From assembly GCF_019669905.1 (NCBI RefSeq), contig NZ_AP019777.1, positions 310,001-374,000 on the forward strand: DNA of 64,000 nucleotides. The letters run 5' to 3'. The position numbers and the translations under genes were made by a program. Below the pieces are notes generated by a model. The model worked only from the letters and a program-made list of their open reading frames with translations, did no database searches and was not told where the DNA came from. How positions within the stretch are numbered: the first letter of the stretch is position 1; each line of letters opens with the position of its first letter. This document shows positions 27,381-35,415 of this stretch, in pieces. This DNA comes from Methylomonas koyamae. Its GTDB lineage: Bacteria > Pseudomonadota > Gammaproteobacteria > Methylococcales > Methylomonadaceae.

Positions 27381-29033
27381 TCAGCTGATATAGTACTGGC
27401 GCATCATGCCCAAATCCTCGTGTTCCAGGTTGTGGCAGTGGTACAAAAATAAGCCTTTATAATCCTGAAACGGCTTGACGATGTTGACTTCCTCGCCCGG
27501 CATCACCAATACCGTATCTTTCCAGCCCGAATCGATAAAACCGTCCTTGACCGTCGCATAATCGGCGGCGTCGGTTTTAGCGGCGTTGCGGGACAATATC
27601 TGGTATTGCTGGCCGTGCAGATGTATCGGGTGGGCCATGTCCATACTCATGCCGCCCATTCCGCCCATGCCCTGGCCGGCCTCATCGCCGCCGCGGCGCA
27701 TACCGCCCATCCTGCCCATACCCATGCCTGTAGCGTGTTCGCGACCCGCTCCGCCATGATCGTGAAAGATTCGGATTTTCTTGATCGAGCCGAGGGCGAC
27801 CTTCTCGTAATCCGTCACTCTATCCATGGAAAACGACAAGCCGTTCAATAGCGGCCGCATATGGCGGATGGACAAGGCAATCGGAATCGGATTGTCCCGG
27901 TTGTCGGTGTCAGCTTCGCTCAGGCGCTGAAACGGTACCAACGTTTGCGGCAATTTCGGCGAGTCGCCGACTTTTTCGTTGATGTTGAATACCGCGATCG
28001 GAAACTTCGCGCCTTGCGCCAACTGTGCTTGCATCATGTCCATGCCGCCATGCATGCCGGGCAAGGCGCCGGAATAAGCCAAACTGTACAAGGTCAAACG
28101 CGAGCCGACGGCTCGGCCACTGAAATCCAGCCATAAATCGACGCGCTCGCCGGGGGCCAGCATGATGTAAGGCCGGGTTTCCGGTTTTGCCAGCAGTGCG
28201 GCGTCGGTGCCAATCGCGATCAACGGTGTGCCGTCATCCCAGCCCAATTTGTAGATTCTGGAGTTGGAGCCGTTGACGGCACGAAACCGGTAGGCCCGCG
28301 TTTTCACGCTGAACTGGGCTTGCGGCTTGCCGTTGACCAGGATCGTGTCGCCCAGAAAGCCCATCATCCGCTCCGGCATCGCATGCAAATACTGCAATTG
28401 GCTGCGGCCGTCGAAGCGCCGGTCCTGGATCACCAAGGGCAGGTCGTATTCGCCGCGCGGCAAATCCAGCTTGGCTTCGTCGGCGTCGTTGACCACGATC
28501 AAGCCGGCCAGGCCGCGGTAAACCTGTTCGGCAGTCAAATCGTGGGCATGCGAATGGTAAAAACTGGTGCCGGCCCGGTTCAGCACTTCGAATTCGTACA
28601 CGTATTGCTCGCCGGGCTGAATCGTGTACATCGGATGGCCGTCGCTGTGCTGCGGTACATGCAAGCCGTGCCAATGGATGATGGACGGTTCGTGCAAGCG
28701 GTTATTGAAAAATATCCTAACCTTTTGGCCTTTTTCTAAGGTCAATATCGGCCCGAGATAATTGTCCGGCAATGCCCGCAACGTATTCGCCGGCCCCTTC
28801 AGTAGCTTAGCGCTGTAGCTCTGTACCCGGGTTGCCGGCCCGCCGCCGATTATGGTTGCTTGCGACGCTTGCGCGGCAAATTCGATTTCGACATCGGCAA
28901 TAAATCCCGGCGAGGCCTTGCGCAGCAGACTGCCGCCGGTCGCCGCCGACATCGCCGGCATGGCGGCGAAAGCCGCCCCAGCCGCTGAAATTTGCAAAAA
29001 CTTCCGCCTACTGTAGTTGGTTCGATGCGTCAT
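27381..29033 (-). CDS. Tat-exported CueO/CotA-like multicopper oxidase
   Basis: This 550-residue oxidase carries a twin-arginine signal (SRRKFLQISAAGAAFAA). It has all four copper motifs in classical order: HWHGLHVP, YHSHAHDLT, HPIHLHGQQ and LYHCHNLEHEDLGMM with the T1 Cys and axial Met. Before motif 3 there is a methionine- and glycine-rich segment (MGMGRMGG, then MGGMGGMSMD), typical of cuprous oxidases that detoxify Cu(I), such as CueO. The ATG at 29033 has a very strong GGGGAGGGG box. Together with the convergent oxidase it suggests a periplasmic copper-handling function, sensible for a copper-demanding methanotroph. Confidence 0.9.
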   Translation of the reverse strand: MTHRTNYSRRKFLQISAAGAAFAAMPAMSAATGGSLLRKASPGFIADVEIEFAAQASQATIIGGGPATRVQSYSAKLLKGPANTLRALPDNYLGPILTLEKGQKVRIFFNNRLHEPSIIHWHGLHVPQHSDGHPMYTIQPGEQYVYEFEVLNRAGTSFYHSHAHDLTAEQVYRGLAGLIVVNDADEAKLDLPRGEYDLPLVIQDRRFDGRSQLQYLHAMPERMMGFLGDTILVNGKPQAQFSVKTRAYRFRAVNGSNSRIYKLGWDDGTPLIAIGTDAALLAKPETRPYIMLAPGERVDLWLDFSGRAVGSRLTLYSLAYSGALPGMHGGMDMMQAQLAQGAKFPIAVFNINEKVGDSPKLPQTLVPFQRLSEADTDNRDNPIPIALSIRHMRPLLNGLSFSMDRVTDYEKVALGSIKKIRIFHDHGGAGREHATGMGMGRMGGMRRGGDEAGQGMGGMGGMSMDMAHPIHLHGQQYQILSRNAAKTDAADYATVKDGFIDSGWKDTVLVMPGEEVNIVKPFQDYKGLFLYHCHNLEHEDLGMMRQYYIS

Positions 29034-29274
29034 TTTCCCCTCCCCCTGTATTAGCCCTATGAAAAAGCTCATTGTTATTGGGTTTGAACATACTCCAAAT
29101 TCCAGTGCCCAACAACTTGCAGTTACCGGTCGCGGCCGGCCCCAGCCAAGCCGATCACAATCCGGATTTGGGTGTTAGAATGCTCGGCGATCGATACGCA
29201 AACGCCCAACCGAGCCGATTTCAACCCGGCCGGGGCAATGGCGGCCAATCGGAAACCCAAGCAAAGAGGACATT

Positions 29275-31911
29275 ATGCGTAACTGGAAACTGTTGCCGGC
29301 GCTGATGGCGGCAACCCTGGTAGTAGCTGCTGTTTTGTACGTGGCGTTCTACTTCGTGTTTCTCGATTTTTTCGTCGACTTGTGGTGGTTCCGCTCGTTG
29401 GAGTTTGAAACCTACTTTTGGTTGAAACTGCTCTACCGTTTTATCTTTTCCGGTGCGGTAACCACCTTCTTCTTCGCGATCTTTCTGTTCCATTTCTGGA
29501 TCGCCTCCCGTTACCTGGGCTTGAACCCTCCAGAAGACATTTTGATGGACGACGGCAAACGCCGCCGTTTCCAGCGTTTTGCCGACGTCTTCATGACCGG
29601 CTCGGCCAAGGTCTACACACCGGTTTCGCTGGTTTTGGCCATCGTTATCGCGATTCCGTTTTATTTGCAATGGGAACAAGCGCTACTGTTCTTCTTCGGC
29701 GAAGCCGCCGGTATCACCGATCCGGTGTACGGCAACGACGTCAGCTTCTACATGTTTTCCTATCCGATTTACATGCTGATTCAAAAGGAATTGCTGACTA
29801 CGGCTTCGCTGGTGCTGTTAGCGACCGGCGTGTTGTATTGGCTGGAACACGTATTCGTTCCCAACCAAAGCAAGGAGTTTCCGGTTGGCGCCAAAATCCA
29901 CCTGGCGGTTCTGTTCGGCTTTGTCGTGCTGTTCGTGATCTGGGGATTCCTGCTGGACCGGTTTTCGCTGCTGTACTCCGATCAAAACGAGCCGGTGTTT
30001 TTCGGCCCGGGATTTGTCGAACTGCATTACCAATTGCCGTTGATTTGGTTGGAAATATTTTTCATTGCCGCGATCGCGGTCTCGATCGTGTTTTACGCAT
30101 TTTCGGAGCGGCACCGCAGTAAAGCGCCGACCATCGTTGCCGTGCTGGGTTATCTGGCGGCCTGGGGACTGAGCGGCTCGCATACCATTCCGGAAATGAT
30201 CGAGAAGTTTATCGTCAAGCCTAATTTCACCCGTACCGAAGGCGATTCGATGTTGCACAACATCGATGCGACGATGGCAGCCTACGACCTGAACAACATT
30301 AAAGTCGTCGATTTCAAAGTCAATCTCGACGCGACCAAAGACATCGAAGCCTGGTCCAACGTCAAGCATTTCGAAAACATTCCGGTTTGGGATCGCGAGT
30401 TTTTGATCGACAGCTATATGCAATTGCAAGGCTTGCGCTCTTACTACGTGTTTCCTACCGTCGACGAAGACCGCTATTTCATTAACGACCACCACCAGCA
30501 AGTCAATCTGGCCGCGCGGGAAGTCAATATCGAGCGTATGCCGAAAGAAGCCCAAAACTGGGAAAACGCCCATCTGCGCTTTACCCACGGTTACGGCGCG
30601 GTGGTGTCGCCCGCGGCGCAAGATGCCGGCATTCCTATCGTCTGGTATCTGCGCGATTTGAACATGACCTCCGATGTCGGCTTTTCGGTCAAATATCCGG
30701 ATATTTACTACGGGCAGGAAAAGTACCGTTATGCGATTGTGCCGAACAAGCTGGCGGTATCCGACATCTCGACGTCGGCGCCGGACGAGGGCAAGGATTA
30801 CCGTGGCAATACCGGCATTCCGATCCCGTCGTTGTTTAGAAAGATGCTGTTCGCCTTTTATCTGAAAGACGAAAAAATCTTTTTCTCGCCGAATATTTCC
30901 AACGACAGCAAATTATTGCTGCGCCGCAATATCGACGAACGCATCAGCGCATTGACCCCGTTCTTGCATCTGGACAAAGACCCTTACCTGGTGATCGACA
31001 AGGACCGCTTATACTGGATTCAGGACGCCTACACGCTGTCGAAATACTATCCAGTCTCGAAACCGGCCGCCGACGATTATTTGGACGGCAGCCACGAGTT
31101 CAATTACATCCGCAATTCGGTCAAAGTGGTGGTCGACGCTTACGACGGCAGCGTCGACTATTACATGTCGAACCCGGACGACCCCATCATCAAGGCGTAT
31201 AGCAGGGCCTACCCAGGACTGTTAAAAAACCTGAAGGAGATGCCGGACCACTTGTTGCAACATTTGCGCTACCCGCGCGATTTGTACTTCATGCAAATGA
31301 AGATTTACGCCAAGTACCATCAAAACACGCCGGAGCTGTTTTACGAGCAGGCGGAGACTTGGCAATACGCCACGGTCGACGGCCAATCGGTTCTTCCGTA
31401 CTTCATCACGATGGATTTCAACCGTTGCAACGATACGGAAGAATTCGTCATGATCAATCCGATGACGCCGATCCGCCGCGACAATCTGAGCATGGTCGGT
31501 CTGGCCGGCACGTTGGACGAAGTCAACTGCGGCCACGCTTACAAACCGGGCATTACCATTTTCAAGTTTCCTAAGGATGTGCAAGTCAACGGCCCGTCGC
31601 AGGTCAACGCTTTGATCGACCAAAATCCGGAAATCGCCGCCCAATTCACGCTATGGAACCAACAGGGCTCCGAAGTCAAAAAAGGGCGGATGGTGATTTT
31701 GCCGATGGGCAATTCGATTTTATATGTGCAGCCGATTTACATGCTGGCGACCAAAACCAAAATCCCGGAATTGGCTCGCGTCATCGTTTCTATCGGCAAT
31801 CAGGTGGTGATGGATAAAACGCTACAGGCCGCGTTCGACCATTTGAAGGCCCAGTTCATCAAAGGCGCTAACGGCCCGACATCGGGCATTTCGGCCACCG
31901 AAAGCAAATAA
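29275..31911 (+). CDS. UPF0182-family large membrane protein (878 aa)
   Basis: The protein has about seven N-terminal hydrophobic helices (residues 1-300), then a large extracytoplasmic region with family sequences such as YDLNNIKVVDFKVNLDATKD, YVFPTVDEDRY and HLRYPRDLYFMQMKIYAKYH. Length and layout match UPF0182/COG1615, better known from actinobacteria and cyanobacteria. No enzymatic function is established. AAGAGG lies five bases before the ATG. It is divergent from the Tat multicopper oxidase with a 240-base spacer. Confidence 0.88.
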   Translation: MRNWKLLPALMAATLVVAAVLYVAFYFVFLDFFVDLWWFRSLEFETYFWLKLLYRFIFSGAVTTFFFAIFLFHFWIASRYLGLNPPEDILMDDGKRRRFQRFADVFMTGSAKVYTPVSLVLAIVIAIPFYLQWEQALLFFFGEAAGITDPVYGNDVSFYMFSYPIYMLIQKELLTTASLVLLATGVLYWLEHVFVPNQSKEFPVGAKIHLAVLFGFVVLFVIWGFLLDRFSLLYSDQNEPVFFGPGFVELHYQLPLIWLEIFFIAAIAVSIVFYAFSERHRSKAPTIVAVLGYLAAWGLSGSHTIPEMIEKFIVKPNFTRTEGDSMLHNIDATMAAYDLNNIKVVDFKVNLDATKDIEAWSNVKHFENIPVWDREFLIDSYMQLQGLRSYYVFPTVDEDRYFINDHHQQVNLAAREVNIERMPKEAQNWENAHLRFTHGYGAVVSPAAQDAGIPIVWYLRDLNMTSDVGFSVKYPDIYYGQEKYRYAIVPNKLAVSDISTSAPDEGKDYRGNTGIPIPSLFRKMLFAFYLKDEKIFFSPNISNDSKLLLRRNIDERISALTPFLHLDKDPYLVIDKDRLYWIQDAYTLSKYYPVSKPAADDYLDGSHEFNYIRNSVKVVVDAYDGSVDYYMSNPDDPIIKAYSRAYPGLLKNLKEMPDHLLQHLRYPRDLYFMQMKIYAKYHQNTPELFYEQAETWQYATVDGQSVLPYFITMDFNRCNDTEEFVMINPMTPIRRDNLSMVGLAGTLDEVNCGHAYKPGITIFKFPKDVQVNGPSQVNALIDQNPEIAAQFTLWNQQGSEVKKGRMVILPMGNSILYVQPIYMLATKTKIPELARVIVSIGNQVVMDKTLQAAFDHLKAQFIKGANGPTSGISATESK

Positions 31912-31933
31912 GCCTTCGGCGGAGCCTTTCGAT

Positions 31934-32380
31934 TCAATGCAACAGCATGGAGCAGAGCCGGTCTTCCAGCTCCATGCGTTCGGCCAAGTGTTCGCCGAGT
32001 ACCGATAAATCCTGTAGCAAATTGTCGGTCCTGAATTTGCGCCGGCCTTCGTCGTAGGTGTCGCTGAAGGATACGGCCGAGGCGGTGATCTTGGAGAATG
32101 CCGGATAAATCCGCTCGGCATAGCTCAGCGCAGACGATTGCTCCGGGCGGTCGGTTAACAGATGTTCGTAGATACCGAAATGGCCGAGCGAAATGTAATC
32201 GATCAACAACTGCGAGAATTCGGACAACGCCGATCGCAAATTACCGTCGCCGTTGAGCGGTAGCATGTTGCCAATCTTGCAGTATAACGACCAAACTGCG
32301 GAACGTTCTTCCAATAAGGTTGCAACCCAATGTTGGGCGTTGGCGCTTTTCTCGCTTTGGCAGACATTAGACTCGATCAC
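31934..32380 (-). CDS. rsd: Rsd/AlgQ-family anti-sigma-70 regulator
   Basis: This 148-residue helical protein aligns with E. coli Rsd in two diagnostic places: FSQLLIDYISLGHFGIYEHL and LSVLGEHLAERMELEDRLCSMLL. Rsd binds sigma-70 region 4 and frees core RNA polymerase for alternative sigmas. The GTG at 32380 is preferred to farther upstream TTG codons because GGGAG lies seven bases before it. The alternative-sigma link is of interest here because the window also shows sigma-54-type promoters. It is divergent from the nucleoside-phosphorylase gene. Confidence 0.8.
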   Translation of the reverse strand: MIESNVCQSEKSANAQHWVATLLEERSAVWSLYCKIGNMLPLNGDGNLRSALSEFSQLLIDYISLGHFGIYEHLLTDRPEQSSALSYAERIYPAFSKITASAVSFSDTYDEGRRKFRTDNLLQDLSVLGEHLAERMELEDRLCSMLLH

Positions 32381-32469
32381 GACGGTTCTCCCATTGAAAA
32401 TGACGAGGCTTAAATTTATGTCACTTCTCAACAATATTCAACAAGGCATTAAAAATTAACAATTTTCGC

Positions 32470-33297
32470 TTGAAAAGTGTGATCGATTTGGCACCTGTTA
32501 ATTTCATATTTGTGGCTTTGCCCTGCGAAGCCAGGCCACTGATAAAGGCGTGGAACCTTAAAAAAATAACGCAAAAACAAGCGTTTGCCAGCTATGGCAA
32601 CGAATTCGCCGTGTTAACGGTCAGTGGAATCGGCAAAGTGGCCATGGCCGGGGCAGTGGCCTATACCCTGGCGCAATATCCCGACGTTGCCGAACCGGTC
32701 ATGTTGAATATCGGCATAGCCGGGCACAACCGGCTGCCGGTGGGCAGTTGCCTGCTGGCGGATCGAATTGCCGACGCAGACAGCGGCCGGCGTTTTTATC
32801 CGCAATTGCCGTTTGCTGCACCTTGCCCGACACGCGGTTTAACCACGTTCGCGCAAGCGGCTGCGGAATACTGCGGCGATTATCTACGCGACATGGAAGC
32901 CTCGGCGTTCTACGAAACGGCCGTCAAATTCAGTTCCAGCGAATTGATCCATTGCCTGAAGGTCGTCTCCGACAATTCCGAGTCGCCGTTGGCAAACGTC
33001 ACCGAAGATGCGGTGGCGGACTGGATCGGTGCTAGTTTACCGGTCGTGGAAGCTTTATTAACGCGATTGGCGGAATTGGCAAACTCGCAGCCTACATCTG
33101 ACCGCAAACTGTACCGGGAAGCCTTGGGCCAGTTTCATTTCACGGCCAGCAATGCCGCAAAATTGCAATCCGTATTGAACCGTTGGCGCTTGGTGTACGG
33201 AGAGCCTGCCGATTTGAACCGGATCGACGCGAAAAATGCAAAGGACTTGCTTGCGCAAATGGAAGCGCTATTGGCGGAAAAACAGTTTTATTTGTAG
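32470..33297 (+). CDS. Nucleoside phosphorylase-fold protein (MTAN/futalosine-hydrolase-like)
   Basis: The first 200 residues show the purine/uridine phosphorylase superfamily 1 pattern: an N-terminal FIFVALPCEARPLIKAW, then TVSGIGKVAMAGAVAYTL, MLNIGIAGH (glycine-rich loop) and the ribose-binding DMEASAFYETA. An extra 60-residue helical tail (about 212-275) has no counterpart in the standard fold. It may cleave methylthioadenosine, futalosine or a hopanoid precursor; the sequence does not decide. The start is uncertain: a TTG at 32470 or a GTG at 32479, neither with a good ribosome binding site. Confidence 0.7.
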   Translation: MKSVIDLAPVNFIFVALPCEARPLIKAWNLKKITQKQAFASYGNEFAVLTVSGIGKVAMAGAVAYTLAQYPDVAEPVMLNIGIAGHNRLPVGSCLLADRIADADSGRRFYPQLPFAAPCPTRGLTTFAQAAAEYCGDYLRDMEASAFYETAVKFSSSELIHCLKVVSDNSESPLANVTEDAVADWIGASLPVVEALLTRLAELANSQPTSDRKLYREALGQFHFTASNAAKLQSVLNRWRLVYGEPADLNRIDAKNAKDLLAQMEALLAEKQFYL

Positions 33298-33338
33298 CGG
33301 ATCGGATGGGTGCCCCGGAAGGGCGAATCGGGCGGGGT

Positions 33339-33364
33339 AAAAAACAGGGCGCCGAAGCGCCCTG
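33339..33364 (-). terminator. Intrinsic terminator of the 128-aa exported protein gene
   Basis: The stem CAGGGCGC/GCGCCCTG with a 4-base loop is followed on the minus strand by six Ts; it sits 12 bases downstream of the stop codon at 33377. Confidence 0.85.
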
Positions 33365-33376
33365 CCGCAAAAACAA

Positions 33377-33763
33377 TTACAGCAATTTTTTCAAGCCTTC
33401 GACGCCTTGCTTGCCGGCAGCTAAGTGCTCTTTTGTTTCTTGCAAGTTGGCGGCTTTAGCTGAGGTAATCGCAGCTTTCAAGTGGCTCCGCGCTTTATCT
33501 GCAGCTCTGGCAACTTTATCGTTTGCGTTGAGTTCTTTGATAAAGTCAGCAGCTTTTTTGATCGAATCAACAACTGCGTCGCCTTCTGCACCGTTATTGA
33601 TTGCGGTCTCGGCGGCTGTGATACGCGTAATCACTTCATTGATCACGTCGATAGGTTTATAAGAAACCCTACCCGGATCGGATTCAGCAACCGCAGCGGT
33701 AGAGAAAGAACCCATAGCGGCAGCCAAAGAAAACGCGATAACAGCACTTTTTAAAATTTTCAT
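33377..33763 (-). CDS. Small exported helical protein (128 aa)
   Basis: The signal peptide MKILKSAVIAFSLAAAMG ends at about residue 25 (AVAES). The mature protein is all-helical and rich in Ala and Lys, with heptad-like repeats such as ARSHLKAAITSAKAANLQ and TKEHLAAGKQGVEGLKKLL. The repeat character recalls SmbP-like helical-hairpin metal-binding proteins, but the histidine content is very low, so metal binding is not supported. The ATG at 33763 with GAGG before it was chosen over a longer frame. Monocistronic with its own terminator. Confidence 0.75.
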   Translation of the reverse strand: MKILKSAVIAFSLAAAMGSFSTAAVAESDPGRVSYKPIDVINEVITRITAAETAINNGAEGDAVVDSIKKAADFIKELNANDKVARAADKARSHLKAAITSAKAANLQETKEHLAAGKQGVEGLKKLL

Positions 33764-33915
33764 GTATTGAACCTCACAGTTATTTTTATAAGAACATATA
33801 GCTGCTAACCCAACCGTTTTAGCCACCACATGTTGGGCCGGGATAATAGCATAGTTCATGGGCATTGCTAGCCTGTTTGTTGGCGAAAATCAGGGTTTAT
33901 ACCGCCCGTTTCGCC

Positions 33916-34749
33916 TCACTCGACACTGGCCAGCAACTTATCCATCCAGGCCGCCGGCAGCAGGCGTTTCAGCCAAGCAAACAGATGGGTGGGGACGGTC
34001 ACCCGATAGCGGATTTTCGGCCGCTGCGACTCTAACGCCAACGCAACTTTTTCGGCCACCGCGCTCGCCGGCAAGGTAAACGGCGCAGCCGGGCCCTGCT
34101 TTTGCAGACGGGCTTCCATGGCACGGTAGGTGTCCCGATGGAAGCTGTGTTCCGGGTCGATGTTTTGTTGGTACAGCTTGAATGCATTCTGCCGGAAACG
34201 GCTCTCGATCGGTCCCGGTTCGATCAATACCACGTGCACGCCGCTACCGCGCAATTCCAGGCGCAAGGTATCGGCCAAACCCTCCAGCGCAAATTTGCTG
34301 GCGTTATAGGCGCCGCGGAATTTCATCGCAACGAAGCCCAGTACCGAGCTGTTGTAAATGATTCGGCCATGGCCTTGTTTACGCATCGCCGGCAACAGTA
34401 AATTCGTCAATTCGTGGGTGCCGAACAGATTGGTCTCGAACTGCTGGCGCAACACCTCGCGGCTCAAATCCTCGACTGCGCCCGGCTGGCCGAACGCGCC
34501 GTTATGAAACACCGCATCGAGTTTGCCGCCGGCCATCGCCAGCAACTCGGCAACCGCGGCGCGAATGCTGTTCGAATCGGCCAGATCCAGTTGCAGGCAT
34601 TCGTAACCCTCGCTCCGCAAGCGTGCGACATCCTCCGCTTTGCGCGCCGAGCAGATCACCCGGTGGCCGCGCAATTTCAGGTACAACGCGGTGCTGTAAC
34701 CAATGCCAGACGAGCAACCGGTAATGAAGATGGTTTTGCCTCGGTTCAT
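33916..34749 (-). CDS. Short-chain dehydrogenase/reductase
   Basis: This 277-residue classical SDR has the NADP-binding glycine motif ITGCSSGIGYSTA (about 9-21). The RSEGYECLQLDLAD segment carries the Asp near the adenine. NGAFGQPG corresponds to the NNAG motif, and the catalytic serine and YNASK lie in IIYNSSVLGF and RGAYNASKFALEG. Substrate unknown; the sequence resembles bacterial retinol/steroid-dehydrogenase-like SDRs. The ATG overlaps the upstream gene's stop by 4 bases, so the two are co-translated. Confidence 0.88.
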   Translation of the reverse strand: MNRGKTIFITGCSSGIGYSTALYLKLRGHRVICSARKAEDVARLRSEGYECLQLDLADSNSIRAAVAELLAMAGGKLDAVFHNGAFGQPGAVEDLSREVLRQQFETNLFGTHELTNLLLPAMRKQGHGRIIYNSSVLGFVAMKFRGAYNASKFALEGLADTLRLELRGSGVHVVLIEPGPIESRFRQNAFKLYQQNIDPEHSFHRDTYRAMEARLQKQGPAAPFTLPASAVAEKVALALESQRPKIRYRVTVPTHLFAWLKRLLPAAWMDKLLASVE

Positions 34750-35336
34750 GGCTGGCTCAATTCGCTTTCGCTGAAAGTAAAGGCTTTACCGCTGCTGCAG
34801 TTGATCGAGAACACCAACTGGTCCAATTTGCTTTTACCGCTCAGTTCGTCGGCCTCGACCCGCTGGCACTCGCCGCCCGCCAACGCCTTTTGCGCCGCCA
34901 AACGCCGGAATTTCTCGACATCGGGCAACCGGGTTTCGAACGGCTTGATTTCCGCCGGCAATTTGTCCGGATCGTAGGGCGGCACGGCAAAGGCGGAAAA
35001 TTGCAGCGGATTTTGCTTGATCAGCGTTTGCGTCTGTTCGCTCTGAATCCTGGCCGCCTGCTTGGTTTGCGCAATCAGATCCAGTTTGGCCTGTTGTTCG
35101 GCCCGTTCCTGTTCGGATTGCATTTTCTTCAACTCGGCTTCCTCGGCCTGTTTCTTTTCCTGCGCGGTGATATCGACGCTGCTACCGGTCTTGGTATTCA
35201 TTTGCACCGCCTTGTGTTGTTCGGTACACGGCGACGACTGGTAGTTGGTATGGCCGCTCGCATCGGTGCACTTATAAACGCCCGCCCAGCCGTCGCAAGA
35301 CAAGCACAGGGCAAAAACAAAGAACAGATTTTTCAT
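34746..35336 (-). CDS. DUF4124 exported protein with coiled coil
   Basis: The signal peptide (about 1-18) is followed by a DUF4124 domain: GVYKCTDASGHTNYQSSPC with its cysteine pair. A charged Glu/Gln/Lys coiled coil follows (about 55-105), then a C-terminal region with a third and fourth Cys (GGECQRVEADEL, FSINCSSG). DUF4124 proteins are common periplasmic proteins of unknown function. Translationally coupled to the SDR gene and divergent from recC. Confidence 0.8.
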   Translation of the reverse strand: MKNLFFVFALCLSCDGWAGVYKCTDASGHTNYQSSPCTEQHKAVQMNTKTGSSVDITAQEKKQAEEAELKKMQSEQERAEQQAKLDLIAQTKQAARIQSEQTQTLIKQNPLQFSAFAVPPYDPDKLPAEIKPFETRLPDVEKFRRLAAQKALAGGECQRVEADELSGKSKLDQLVFSINCSSGKAFTFSESELSQP

Positions 35337-35415
35337 TGTATTCCTGTCGGTTAAACGCTACTGTAAAACTATCACTTAGCTTGCCGTTACTGTAAACAGA
35401 TTTTTCAATCCGCCG

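Noticed and set aside
33377..33763. SmbP-like metal-binding protein
   Set aside because: The helical repeat pattern is similar, but histidines are almost absent.
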